Assembly (NCBI RefSeq): GCF_001458115.1
Contig: NZ_CZRP01000012.1
Span: 124,001-188,000 of the forward strand
DNA length: 64,000 bases
Origin: Gracilibacillus massiliensis
GTDB taxonomy: Bacteria; Bacillota; Bacilli; Bacillales; Amphibacillaceae
Reading direction: 5' to 3'
Each line of letters starts with the position of its first letter. The stretch's first letter is position 1. Positions 33,020 through 42,340 of this stretch are shown piece after piece. Both the position numbers and the translations under genes were made by a program. The notes beneath the pieces are model-generated. The model worked only from the letters and a program-made list of their open reading frames with translations. It did not search any database and was not told where the DNA came from.

Positions 33020-34495
33020 ATGGATACTTTTTTGAAAAACTATTGGTCGTTATACATGGATTTTCTTCAAGATTTTGCGTCTTTAACATATCGTGGATTT
33101 TCATTAGTTTATTTCTGTCATCTTCCTAGTTATGTACTAAGAAATCCGGTTTTATTGAAAAAATTAGAAAACGAAACCTATATAAAAAATGTAAAAAAAG
33201 AGGTAGCCTCTTCAAAAGATATTCAGGATATGTTTCGACTATTTACAGAAAAACACCGAGTAGATTCAATAAAGAAAAATGGAAAAGTTGCAATAACTGT
33301 GGATAAATTAATGCGTTTTCCGAAGGCGAGTATCCATCAACAATTCTCTTCAAAAGACACGGTAATATTAACAACAGGGACATCTGAAAAAAGCAAAAAG
33401 ATAAGTCAAAAGAAAAAAAATAAGGCAAGGCTTATTAATAATACTATTGCAACGATTAAAAGGAGAAATAATCCCACGTCTGTTAAGCATAGTTCTATCT
33501 ATTATTTAGGTGATTTTCATTTAGATGTTGAAAAGCAAATTAAACAAGTACAACAACAAGCAAGAATTATAGTATCTCAACAAAAAGGGCACCACCTTTA
33601 TCAGAATCCTGCCTTTCAAAAATGGTTACATCATACTATCGCTTCTGTGATTACTTATATAGAAATAACCAACCAACTACTCAAAAAAGTAAATATCTCC
33701 TGTTTCGTAGTATCAACTACACACAGTTTTATAAATCGTATTCTAGCGGTAGTTGGTTCTGCACAAGGAATCCCAACTATTTGTATGCAACATGGTATTA
33801 TATCAAGTGAATTAGGCTATATTCCAAAAATAGCTACTGTGGATGCGGTTTATGGACAATTTGAAAAAGATTGGTACCAAAAGCTTGGAGCAACAGCTAA
33901 TTCGATAGAAATTGTAGGTCACCCCCGGTTTGATCAGAGCCACAGTCCGTACAAGGTCGATAAACTAACATTTTATAGAAAACTAAGTATTAGAAAAGAT
34001 AGAAAAACAATTTTGATAGCTGTGCGGGGAGACGAGGATATCAATCATTGGCGTAAATTTATCCAAGTACTGAATAACAAACAAAAATGTAACATTATCA
34101 TTAAAAATTATCCTAGTTCTGAACCACATCCACTGACAAAGGAGTTTACTAATGTCTATGCCATAAAAGGTTTTACACTTTACGCTATTTTTCCTCACGT
34201 AGATGCCGTGGTAACATACTCCTCGACTGTTGGATTAGAAGCGATGATATCAGGTCGAGTGGTATTCATTTTAGATAAAAATTTTAAAGGGAAAACAGGT
34301 TATTTTCAGAAGTTAACACCACTTACACAACAAGATCCACTCGTATTAGCAGAACAATTAATCTCTTATTTAACAAAATCCTCATATAGAAATTTTGCAA
34401 AACAAAAAATTTCACAGTTTTTACGTTATGCATATCCAAGTAAAAAAAGGTCGTTTGATCGGTTAAAACTATTAATTAAACGTCTTACGAATTAG
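33020..34495 (+). CDS. Surface-polysaccharide transferase-like protein (SpsB-like), copy 1
   Basis: 491 residues. The C-terminal half has the GT-B-type features of CDP-glycerol/surface-polysaccharide transferases: GIPTICMQHGIISSELGYIP (about 251), VYGQFEKDW, VGHPRFDQ (about 299), and VVTYSSTVGLEAMISG (about 395). The N-terminal part is helical and basic. It is a tandem paralogue of the next gene; YWSLYMDFLQDF near the start matches YWSLYLDFIEDF there. I suspect kinship to B. subtilis SpsB. It probably adds sugar or polyol phosphate to a surface glycan. Confidence 0.65.
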   Translation: MDTFLKNYWSLYMDFLQDFASLTYRGFSLVYFCHLPSYVLRNPVLLKKLENETYIKNVKKEVASSKDIQDMFRLFTEKHRVDSIKKNGKVAITVDKLMRFPKASIHQQFSSKDTVILTTGTSEKSKKISQKKKNKARLINNTIATIKRRNNPTSVKHSSIYYLGDFHLDVEKQIKQVQQQARIIVSQQKGHHLYQNPAFQKWLHHTIASVITYIEITNQLLKKVNISCFVVSTTHSFINRILAVVGSAQGIPTICMQHGIISSELGYIPKIATVDAVYGQFEKDWYQKLGATANSIEIVGHPRFDQSHSPYKVDKLTFYRKLSIRKDRKTILIAVRGDEDINHWRKFIQVLNNKQKCNIIIKNYPSSEPHPLTKEFTNVYAIKGFTLYAIFPHVDAVVTYSSTVGLEAMISGRVVFILDKNFKGKTGYFQKLTPLTQQDPLVLAEQLISYLTKSSYRNFAKQKISQFLRYAYPSKKRSFDRLKLLIKRLTN

Positions 34496-34508
34496 AAGGG
34501 AGGAGAAA

Positions 34509-35906
34509 ATGAATACCTATACGAAAAATTATTGGTCCTTATATCTTGATTTCATCGAAGATTTTAAAGAAGTCATTTACCATGGGTATCGATTATCCTA
34601 CCTTGTTCATTTCCCAAGTATTATTCGACATCACGGTTCGCTCTGGAACGAAATATCCCAGCCAGAGTTATCGAAACAAATCATTCATCGTGTCACTAAC
34701 CGAAAGCAAGTACAGCACGTTTTTAGCAATTACTTAGACACCATTAAAGTACCCTTTTTGTCACGAAAAGCTCCTATTGCTATATTAGATGATCCACTAA
34801 TTCGGATACCAACTTCCACTATTAAAAATTATTTTAAAAGAACAAATTTGTTAACAATTAAAACCTATAAATACCCAAAAGATAAACCAACAAAGGATCG
34901 AATCTACCTTCAAGATTTCGGAACAAATACAAAGCAAGCAATAATAAAAATACAAAAACAAGTAGACAAGATTATAACACGGTTTCCAAACCATTATCTA
35001 TATCAGGACTCGTCCGTTCAACATATGTTAAAACACAAGGTGAAATTTGTAATTAATCAAATAAACATGTTAGAAGAGTTATTAAAAAAGGTCTCGTTGT
35101 CTACGGTTATCATTTCTAGTCCGAATCATTTTGGCAGAGCAATGGCATTTGTTGCTGCTAAAAAAGGAATTCCCACTATATGTATGCAACACGGGATTCT
35201 CGGTAATGAATTTGGCTTTTTACCGAAGCTGGCAACTATTGATGCCGTATATGGACAATTTGAAAAAGATTGGTATGTAGCAAATGGAGCTCCGCCAGAA
35301 TCAATCCGAATCATTGGTCATCCTCGATTTGATCAAGCACTAGTAAAATCGACGATAACAAAAAATCAATTTTTCAATCGACTAAAATTAGATAAACGAA
35401 AGAAAACCTTACTACTTATTGTGAGAGGTAATCGATACGCAAAGAAGTGGCAATTGTTGATTAAGCAAATCAAGAATTTGCTGGATATTAATATTATATT
35501 ACGTGATTTTCCCAATGATAAAATGCATCTCTTACAAAAAAAATTCCCCTATATTCAATCTACCAATAAGTTAACACTTTATCAGGTCTTACCACATGTA
35601 GATGCGGTGGTATCTTATGCCTCAACAGTGGTATTAGAAGCAATGTTGGTTGGCAAGCCAGTTTTTGTCTTACAAACGACTATACCAGGTTATACGGGTT
35701 ATTATAATCAGTTAGACCCTTTTGTCCAAAAAGATCCAACGAAACTCGCCTCACTAGTTCATTTATATTTTATCAATGCCAAGTGGCGAGATATTGCAGA
35801 AAAAAAACAAAAGAAATTTTTATCATATGCTTATCCAGACAAAAGCTCATCAGGACACCGTTTATTAAATTTAGTTGAAGAATTATCGAGAGGAGAAAAG
35901 AAATGA
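34509..35906 (+). CDS. Surface-polysaccharide transferase-like protein (SpsB-like), copy 2
   Basis: 465 residues. The architecture is the same as the preceding gene: GIPTICMQHGILGNEFGFLP, VYGQFEKDWYVANG, IGHPRFDQ, VVSYASTVVLEAMLVGKPVF. The two are clearly diverged yet collinear, an old tandem duplication that may give two linkage specificities. GGGAGGAG precedes the ATG. The stop codon overlaps the methyltransferase start (ATGA). Acceptor unknown; the operon context implies a Pse-containing glycan. Confidence 0.65.
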   Translation: MNTYTKNYWSLYLDFIEDFKEVIYHGYRLSYLVHFPSIIRHHGSLWNEISQPELSKQIIHRVTNRKQVQHVFSNYLDTIKVPFLSRKAPIAILDDPLIRIPTSTIKNYFKRTNLLTIKTYKYPKDKPTKDRIYLQDFGTNTKQAIIKIQKQVDKIITRFPNHYLYQDSSVQHMLKHKVKFVINQINMLEELLKKVSLSTVIISSPNHFGRAMAFVAAKKGIPTICMQHGILGNEFGFLPKLATIDAVYGQFEKDWYVANGAPPESIRIIGHPRFDQALVKSTITKNQFFNRLKLDKRKKTLLLIVRGNRYAKKWQLLIKQIKNLLDINIILRDFPNDKMHLLQKKFPYIQSTNKLTLYQVLPHVDAVVSYASTVVLEAMLVGKPVFVLQTTIPGYTGYYNQLDPFVQKDPTKLASLVHLYFINAKWRDIAEKKQKKFLSYAYPDKSSSGHRLLNLVEELSRGEKK

Positions 35907-36496
35907 AAAAGACGTTAAAAGAAATACATGAATATTGGGATTCTAATAGCTATCCTGAAACATATCGCAAGGAAGTGGAACGAAGTATTTATTTGTTTTC
36001 CTTTATCGAAAAATATATTAAATCTCATCACAATATAATGGAAATCGGTTGTAATGTAGGAAGAAATTTAGAATATCTCCATCAAAAGGGATTTAACCAA
36101 TTAACAGGCATTGAGCTTAGCCATCATGCAGTACAAGAATTAAAAAGAAATTTCCCGAAATTAGCGGACGAAGCTGATATTATACAATCCCCTGTAGAAA
36201 ATGTCATTAAACATTTGGCAACAGATCATTATGACCTAGTTTTTACCATGGCCGTTTTAGAGCATATCCATCCAGATAGTGAATGGATATTTCAAGAGAT
36301 TGCAAGGGTTACTAAATCTTATCTTATTACTTTTGAAGCAGAGCAAGCAGATAAATGGCGCATTTTTCCGAGAAATTATCGTGACATTTTTGAATCGTTA
36401 GGATATAAACAAATTGAGGAATCTAGTGGCAGCCAACTTAAACTGGCAAACTACACATTAAGAATATTTAAAAAGAAGAGAGGTTGGTTCAGGTGA
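35903..36496 (+). CDS. Class I SAM-dependent methyltransferase
   Basis: 197 residues. Motif I is MEIGCNVGRNLEYL (about 46-59), followed by LTGIELSHHAV and an acidic motif II. DLVFTMAVLEHIHPDSEW (about 112) is typical of small-molecule or glycan methyltransferases of the Methyltransf_11/23 type. It is embedded in the pse operon with 4-nt overlaps at both ends, so O-methylation of the surface sugar is likely. Confidence 0.82.
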   Translation: MKKTLKEIHEYWDSNSYPETYRKEVERSIYLFSFIEKYIKSHHNIMEIGCNVGRNLEYLHQKGFNQLTGIELSHHAVQELKRNFPKLADEADIIQSPVENVIKHLATDHYDLVFTMAVLEHIHPDSEWIFQEIARVTKSYLITFEAEQADKWRIFPRNYRDIFESLGYKQIEESSGSQLKLANYTLRIFKKKRGWFR

Positions 36497-37437
36497 AAAT
36501 TCTTGTAACAGGTGGAGCCGGTTTTATCGGGAGATGGGTAGTCGCAAAACTGTTAACAGATAAACATGATGTATGGGTGCTCGATGATCTATCAAACGGT
36601 CGATTAGAGAATATTGAAACACTTCGAGACAATCAACACTTTCAAGATTTTATATTAGGAGATATAAAGGATAAAGCATGTTTGGCTTCACTTTTTGAAA
36701 ATGAATTTGATATTTGCTACCACTTGGCAGCAAGTATTAACGTTCAAGATAGTATTGACCAACCGCAAACAACATTCGCTAATGATGTAATTGGAACATT
36801 TCATTTACTTGAAGAATGTCGCAAACATCGTGTGAAGATGGTCTTTATGAGTACTTGTATGGTCTATGAAAAGGCAAGTGAACGTAAAGGTATTTCAGAA
36901 GGTTATCCAGTAAAACCAGCAAGTCCTTACGCAGGCTCCAAATTAGCGGCTGAAAACATGGTATTATCTTATTTTTATGCGTATCAACTTCCTGTCACGG
37001 TGCTTCGACCTTTTAATACGTATGGTCCTTTTCAAAAAACAGGGGGTGAGGGTGGCGTCATTGCAGTGTTCTTGAAAAATAAGTTGTCTGGTAAACCGTT
37101 ATCGATCTATGGGGATGGAACGCAAACACGCGATTTATTGTATGTGGAAGATTGTGCACGGTTTGTAGTGGAGTCTGGTTATTCGGATCGAACAAATGGT
37201 GAAATTATTAATGCTGGTCTGGGTCAAGACATTAGCATTAATGATTTAGCAGAGACAATTGTAGTAGACAAGAAGCATATCCAACATATTCCACATATCC
37301 ATCCACAAAGTGAAATACCAAAATTGCTATGTAACTATCAAAAAGCGAAAGAAATGATAGCATGGAAACCAGCATTTCGTTTAGAGGAAGGAATAAAGAA
37401 AACAGAACAATGGATTCAGTCAACAAATCTTATATAA
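36493..37437 (+). CDS. NAD-dependent sugar epimerase/dehydratase
   Basis: 314 residues. GTG 36493 (after GAGAGG) overlaps the methyltransferase stop (GTGA); an in-frame TTG 9 nt earlier is less likely. It is an extended SDR: ILVTGGAGFIGRWV, LAASINVQDS, SPYAGSKLAAENM with Tyr-x3-Lys, RPFNTYGPFQ, and a C-terminal IPKLLCNYQKAKEMIAWKP. It resembles UDP-glucose 4-epimerases and dTDP-glucose dehydratases; the exact substrate cannot be read from sequence. It is not needed for Pse itself, so it may make a second sugar of the glycan. Confidence 0.8.
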   Translation: MKILVTGGAGFIGRWVVAKLLTDKHDVWVLDDLSNGRLENIETLRDNQHFQDFILGDIKDKACLASLFENEFDICYHLAASINVQDSIDQPQTTFANDVIGTFHLLEECRKHRVKMVFMSTCMVYEKASERKGISEGYPVKPASPYAGSKLAAENMVLSYFYAYQLPVTVLRPFNTYGPFQKTGGEGGVIAVFLKNKLSGKPLSIYGDGTQTRDLLYVEDCARFVVESGYSDRTNGEIINAGLGQDISINDLAETIVVDKKHIQHIPHIHPQSEIPKLLCNYQKAKEMIAWKPAFRLEEGIKKTEQWIQSTNLI

Positions 37438-37452
37438 ATGAGGTGGTGATAA

Positions 37453-38655
37453 ATGGACCGGAAACGTTTAGCAATTGATGGAGGAACCCCGATAAGAAAA
37501 AGCTATTTACCTTATGGGAAACAAGATCTCGATCAATCAGATGTCGCAGCAGTTGTTCAAGTATTACAAAGTGATTATTTAACGACAGGTCCAATGATCG
37601 ATACGTTTGAAAAATCAATTGCTGCATATGTTGGCAGCAGGTATGCAATCGCTTTTTCAAGTGGAACAGCAGCTCTTCATGCCGCATGCTTTGCGGCCGG
37701 AATTAAAGAAAACGATCAGGTAATTACGACACCAATCACGTTTGCGGCAACTGCAAATGCGATTAAGTACCAAGGCGGAGAAGTGGTTTTCGCTGATATT
37801 GACGCTAAAACGTACAATATTTCAGCAGAAGCAATAGAAGCTTTGATAACAGATCAGACAAAAGCGATTATTTCGGTTGATTTTAGCGGACAGCCGGTTG
37901 ATTACAAGAAGATCCGTGAAATTGCAAATCGTTATCAGATTCCTTTTATTTCAGATGCCGCACATGGTCTGGGAGCTGTTTATGAAGGTGAAAAAATAGG
38001 TTCTTTAGCTGACATGACAATGTTTAGTTTTCATCCGGTCAAACACATAACTACTGGTGAGGGTGGAGTAATTACAACCAATAATGAACAGTACTTTCAG
38101 AAACTTAAGAACTTTCGGAATCACGGAATCGTTAGAGATCAGGAAAAATTACACAAGAAAAATCAACCATGGTATTACGAAATGCAGTCATTAGGCTTTA
38201 ATTATCGAATGTCAGATATACATGCTGCATTAGGTGTGAATCAAGCAAAAAAAATAGACGGTTACTTAAATAAAAGAATTGCTATTGCCCAGAAATACAC
38301 AGAGGGATTCCGCGATTTCGAACTACTAACACCACCTTTTCAATTAGAAGGAGTGGAATCAAGCTGGCATTTATATGTGATTAGACTTCATTTAGAAAAA
38401 TTGACAGTGAGAAGAAAGGAGATATACCAGGCACTGCAAAAAGAAAATATCGGAGTCAACGTTCATTACATTCCAGTCTATTTCCACCCATACTATCAGG
38501 CGTTAGGCTATAAAAAAGGATTATGTCCTCATGCGGAACAATTGTATGAAGAGATGCTCACATTACCACTGTTTCCTAAGATGACAAGTCAAGATGTTAG
38601 TGATGTGATTATGGCAGTAAAAAAAGTATTACAGTATTACGAGGTGAGAGCATGA
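37453..38655 (+). CDS. pseC: PLP-dependent sugar aminotransferase, PseC/SpsC-like
   Basis: 400 residues of the DegT/DnrJ/EryC1 family. SSGTAALHAACFAAGI, ISDAAHGLGAVYEG and the PLP lysine in FSFHPVKHITTGEGG (about 195) are clear, with LGFNYRMSDIHAALG after. It would aminate C4 of the PseB product with glutamate as donor (UDP-4-amino-4,6-dideoxy-AltNAc). GAGGTGGTG precedes the ATG. The end overlaps the pseF start by 4 nt. It matches B. subtilis SpsC in character. Confidence 0.87.
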   Translation: MDRKRLAIDGGTPIRKSYLPYGKQDLDQSDVAAVVQVLQSDYLTTGPMIDTFEKSIAAYVGSRYAIAFSSGTAALHAACFAAGIKENDQVITTPITFAATANAIKYQGGEVVFADIDAKTYNISAEAIEALITDQTKAIISVDFSGQPVDYKKIREIANRYQIPFISDAAHGLGAVYEGEKIGSLADMTMFSFHPVKHITTGEGGVITTNNEQYFQKLKNFRNHGIVRDQEKLHKKNQPWYYEMQSLGFNYRMSDIHAALGVNQAKKIDGYLNKRIAIAQKYTEGFRDFELLTPPFQLEGVESSWHLYVIRLHLEKLTVRRKEIYQALQKENIGVNVHYIPVYFHPYYQALGYKKGLCPHAEQLYEEMLTLPLFPKMTSQDVSDVIMAVKKVLQYYEVRA

Positions 38656-39377
38656 AGGTTGTTGCGATTATTCAAGCACGGATGGGCTCTTCTCGTTTAC
38701 CAGGGAAGGTGTTGCGAAAGGTAATGGGAAAACCATTATTATATTACCAATTAATGAGGGTCAGTAGAGCGTCTAAACTAGATGATCTTGTAGTGGCTAC
38801 GAGTACATTATCAAAAGATAATCGAATTGTTAATTTTTGCACCAGTCATAACATAAACTACTATCGAGGATCTGAACAAGATGTGTTAACCAGATATGTA
38901 GAGGCCGCAAGAAAATCGGGTGCAGATGTGATTGTGCGCCTGACAGCCGATTGTCCATTGATGGATCCGATCCTGATTGATCAGTTAGTTGAATGCTTTC
39001 TTTCGGAGCAAGATGTTGATTATCTTTCAAATGTTATCACGAGAACTTATCCACGAGGACTTGATATCGAAGTATTTTCAAATAGTGCATTGATGAAAGT
39101 AAATCAATTGGCAACCACTGCAAGTCATCGTGAGCATGTGACCAGTTATTTTCTGGCACATTCAGAAAAATTTCTGTTAAGAAATGTAAGTAATCAACAT
39201 GATATCAGTTGTCATCGATGGACAGTTGACACGATCGAAGATTTTCAATTAATAGAACATATACTGACAGAATTATACCCAAACAATCGATACTTTTCAG
39301 TAGATGATGTGCTAGAAATATTGGAGCATCATCCAGAGTGGTATCAACTAAACCGAGGTGTTAAGCAAAAGGATTGA
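38652..39377 (+). CDS. pseF: CMP-pseudaminic acid synthetase (cytidylyltransferase), PseF/SpsF-like
   Basis: 241 residues. The N-terminal nucleotide-binding loop is VAIIQARMGSSRLPGKVL, followed by RLTADCPLMDP with metal-binding Asp. Both are typical of the SpsF group of cytidylyltransferases. It would activate the free nonulosonic acid with CTP. The ATG overlaps the pseC stop codon (ATGA). It belongs to the acylneuraminate cytidylyltransferase superfamily; the choice of pseudaminic over legionaminic acid rests on the neighbouring genes. Confidence 0.85.
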   Translation: MKVVAIIQARMGSSRLPGKVLRKVMGKPLLYYQLMRVSRASKLDDLVVATSTLSKDNRIVNFCTSHNINYYRGSEQDVLTRYVEAARKSGADVIVRLTADCPLMDPILIDQLVECFLSEQDVDYLSNVITRTYPRGLDIEVFSNSALMKVNQLATTASHREHVTSYFLAHSEKFLLRNVSNQHDISCHRWTVDTIEDFQLIEHILTELYPNNRYFSVDDVLEILEHHPEWYQLNRGVKQKD

Positions 39378-39384
39378 TAAAAAG

Positions 39385-40452
39385 ATGCGTATTGTATTTC
39401 GTGTGGATAGCTCTTATCAAATTGGAACAGGTCATGTGAGAAGATGTTTAGTATTAGCGGAGCAGTTGCGGAAGAGAGAAGCAGAAGTTACTTTTATTTG
39501 CCATAATTTCCCGGGCAATGTCAATCATTTTATTAAGGAAAGAGGTTTTTCATTAGTAGAGTTGTCTTATTTAGAAAATCAACCCAAAAAATGTATCCAA
39601 AAAAATTGGAAACTAGATGCATCCAATACTCTTGAATTAATTCGACAGTATTCTACTGTTGATTATTTAGTCGTTGATCATTATGGACTAGATGAGAAAT
39701 GGGAAAAAAACGTTGCTTCTTATGTCCAGCACCTAATGATAATTGATGATTTAGCGAATCGAAATCATTATTGTGATACTTTAGTCGATCAAAACTTATT
39801 AGAAAACATGGAAAAGCGTTATGTGGACTTGGTCCCAGACAAAGCAACATTACTGTTAGGACCTAAATATCTGTTACTACGTGAAGAATTTAAACAGACC
39901 TTACCAATTGATAAATCAAATCAATATATTAGAAATATATTCGTATCATTCGGAGGAACAGACCCTACCAATGATACATACAAAACTTTAAAAGCCCTCA
40001 TACAGCTTTCCAATCATCCTTTTACAATTAACACGATTATCAGCACAAACCATCCAGATTTTAAACAGATCCAAGCACTTGCCAATAACTATCCTTCCGT
40101 ATGTATCCATACAGATACTAATCAAATGGCTTTACTAATGAAAAAAGCAGATTTAGCGATTGGGGCAGGAGGAACCACTACCTGGGAACGTTGTTATCTT
40201 CAACTACCTACACTAACGATAGAGACAGCACCCAATCAGCGAGATATTTTAAACCACCTAGATTCGATTGGTTTTCTTTTGAATTTAGGAGAGAGTAGCA
40301 ACGTTTCAACAGACAAAATAAAAATCGCCGTACAATCCTTTTTGAATGATCCAAAGGAATGGAAGCACATGAAAAGAAGATTAAAATTATTTAGAACAAG
40401 AGTAGTCGATGAGGCTGTTGCCTGCTATATGGTGAAGGGAGAGTGTAAATGA
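39385..40452 (+). CDS. pseG: UDP-sugar hydrolase, PseG/SpsG-like
   Basis: 355 residues from ATG 39385, 11 nt after AAAAGGA; a longer frame from GTG 39358 is possible. The GT-B fold has the PseG motif FRVDSSYQIGTGHVRRC (catalytic His in GTGH), DYLVVDHYGLD, FVSFGGTDPTN and GAGGTTTWERC. It releases 2,4-diacetamido-2,4,6-trideoxy-L-altrose from UDP. It overlaps the next gene by 4 nt. Confidence 0.87.
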   Translation: MRIVFRVDSSYQIGTGHVRRCLVLAEQLRKREAEVTFICHNFPGNVNHFIKERGFSLVELSYLENQPKKCIQKNWKLDASNTLELIRQYSTVDYLVVDHYGLDEKWEKNVASYVQHLMIIDDLANRNHYCDTLVDQNLLENMEKRYVDLVPDKATLLLGPKYLLLREEFKQTLPIDKSNQYIRNIFVSFGGTDPTNDTYKTLKALIQLSNHPFTINTIISTNHPDFKQIQALANNYPSVCIHTDTNQMALLMKKADLAIGAGGTTTWERCYLQLPTLTIETAPNQRDILNHLDSIGFLLNLGESSNVSTDKIKIAVQSFLNDPKEWKHMKRRLKLFRTRVVDEAVACYMVKGECK

Positions 40453-40991
40453 GTAGCTTTCAACTAAGAGTGATTGAAGAACAGGATTTAGCACAAATTC
40501 TAAAATGGCGAAATAGTAAGCGAATTAAAGAATACATGTATACTGACAACGAAATTAGCTGGAAAGAACATTTTAAGTGGTATCAGAGAGTGAAGCAGGA
40601 TCCCAGTAAAGAAGTGTTTATTTTTTTAAAAGTAGATCTACCGTTAGGTCTTGTTCAATTCTATGACATAAATGACCAGCATAATCGTTGCTATTGGGGC
40701 TTTTATATTGGGGAAGAAGCAGCTCCATCCGGTTCAGGGACCAAGATGGCAACATTAGCAATTAATCATATGATTGAATTAGGAATCAGAAAAATATGTG
40801 CGGAAGTCATTTCTACAAACTTACCCAGCTTACATTTTCATCAGAAGTTGGGTTTTCAAATCGAAGGAAGATTTAAGCGGCATATAAGTAAAGACAATAA
40901 ACAATACGATGTGATCGCTTTGGCATTGTTTGATGACGAGTGGAAAGATAGAAAGGAGAGTTATAATGAAGGAAATTACAATCGGCCATAA
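40449..40991 (+). CDS. pseH: GNAT acetyltransferase, PseH-like
   Basis: 180 residues. The GNAT fold has LRVIEEQDLAQILKWRNS at the start, GFYIGEEAAPSGSGTKMATLA around the acetyl-CoA loop, and NLPSLHFHQKLGFQIEGRFKRH, a typical PseH/RimJ-like C-terminal region. It acetylates the C4 amino group of the PseC product. The first codon overlaps the pseG stop, and the last 26 nt overlap the pseI gene. Confidence 0.83.
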   Translation: MSSFQLRVIEEQDLAQILKWRNSKRIKEYMYTDNEISWKEHFKWYQRVKQDPSKEVFIFLKVDLPLGLVQFYDINDQHNRCYWGFYIGEEAAPSGSGTKMATLAINHMIELGIRKICAEVISTNLPSLHFHQKLGFQIEGRFKRHISKDNKQYDVIALALFDDEWKDRKESYNEGNYNRP

Positions 40992-42018
40992 GAAAATTGG
41001 AAAGGATTATCCCCCTTTTGTTATTGCAGAAATGTCTGGTAACCATAACCAATCTCTAGATCGGGCTTTAGAAATTGTTGAGGCAGCGGCAGAAGTTGGG
41101 GCAGATGCGTTGAAAATTCAAACATATACTGCAGACACGATGACGATTTCGTCAACGTCTGTGGATTTTGTTGTATCAGATGGCGACAGTCCATGGCATA
41201 ACCAGTCACTGCATGATCTTTATCAACAAGCATATACGCCTTGGGCATGGCATCAAGCTATTTTTAATCGATGCCATGAGCTAGGCATGATTGGCTTTAG
41301 TTCTCCTTTTGATGCAACTGCTGTTGATTTCTTGGAAACATTAGATGTGCCCTGTTACAAGATTGCCTCTTTTGAATGTACCGATTTACCTTTGATAAAA
41401 AAAGTAGCAAGTACGAAGAAACCGATGATCATCTCAACGGGTATGTGCTCTGTTGCTGAGATTGATGAAACGGTTCAAACGGCTAAAAAAGCAGGCAGTG
41501 AGGACATCATTTTATTGAAATGCACAAGTACTTATCCGTCTACACCAGAGTATAGTCACCTCAACACGATACCGAACATGCAAGATACATTTCAATGTCA
41601 AGTAGGTTTATCTGACCATACTTTAGGTACTGGCGTTGCAATAGCTAGTGTCGCTCTCGGTGCAACAGTTATTGAAAAGCATTTGACATTATCGAGAAAT
41701 GAAGGAGGAGTCGATGCTGGCTTTTCTTTAGAACCAACAGAATTAAAAAGACTTGTTATGGAGTCGATGCAAGCGTGGCAAGCAATGGGAAAAATACAAT
41801 ATGGTCCTACAGCTAAAGAAAACAACTCATTACGGTATCGTCGTTCCTTATATATTACAGAAGATATTAAAAAAGGAGATCAGCTGACGAAAGATAATCT
41901 TCGAGTTATCAGACCCGGATATGGTTTACCACCAAAATATTTTGATGTCCTTTTAGGGAAAAAGGTCAATCAAGATATAAAGAAAGGAACAGCTCTGACT
42001 TGGAATGTATTAGAATGA
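40966..42018 (+). CDS. pseI: Pseudaminic acid synthase, PseI/SpsE-like
   Basis: 350 residues from ATG 40966 after AAAGGAGAG. It is a NeuB-family enzyme: PFVIAEMSGNHNQSLDRAL, ADALKIQTYTADTM, IISTGMCSV, LKCTSTYPS, GLSDHTLG, VIEKHLTL. The C-terminal SAF antifreeze-like domain (about 290-350) includes SLYITEDIKKGDQLT. It condenses the deoxy sugar with phosphoenolpyruvate. The GNHNQS form is characteristic of PseI rather than NeuB/LegI. It is the last gene of the operon; ATTATC-TTGTC-GATAAT after it may end transcription. Confidence 0.88.
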   Translation: MKEITIGHKKIGKDYPPFVIAEMSGNHNQSLDRALEIVEAAAEVGADALKIQTYTADTMTISSTSVDFVVSDGDSPWHNQSLHDLYQQAYTPWAWHQAIFNRCHELGMIGFSSPFDATAVDFLETLDVPCYKIASFECTDLPLIKKVASTKKPMIISTGMCSVAEIDETVQTAKKAGSEDIILLKCTSTYPSTPEYSHLNTIPNMQDTFQCQVGLSDHTLGTGVAIASVALGATVIEKHLTLSRNEGGVDAGFSLEPTELKRLVMESMQAWQAMGKIQYGPTAKENNSLRYRRSLYITEDIKKGDQLTKDNLRVIRPGYGLPPKYFDVLLGKKVNQDIKKGTALTWNVLE

Positions 42019-42145
42019 TAAGGGCATTATCTTGTCGATAATAGAAATTCCAGGAAGAGTGTTCCTTCAAAAATTATACAAATTTTGGTATAATAATAGT
42101 TAGAAAATGATGGAATATACTGGTGATGGATCAAGGAGTGAGAGC

Positions 42146-42340
42146 ATGAGCAAACGATGGGAAGAGAAAAAGAAAAAAACACGAAAATACAAAAAAAGTT
42201 CGTATGAATATACAAAATGGGATATGTTTTTTGATATGTTATTTTGGATACCGGAGCTGTTATTTTGGCCAATTCGTCTACTGATTCTTTTATTTAGAGC
42301 GATTGGGAAATTTTTAGGTGATATTTTTAGTTTCTCATAA
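42146..42340 (+). CDS. Small basic membrane-associated protein
   Basis: 64 residues from ATG 42146, which follows AAGGAGTGAG. Residues 1-25 are highly basic (SKRWEEKKKKTRKYKKS). Then comes an aromatic, hydrophobic hairpin (WDMFFDMLFWIPELLFWPIRLLILLF) able to insert in the membrane. Function unknown. It converges with the hydrolase gene and overlaps it by 6 nt. Confidence 0.6.
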   Translation: MSKRWEEKKKKTRKYKKSSYEYTKWDMFFDMLFWIPELLFWPIRLLILLFRAIGKFLGDIFSFS

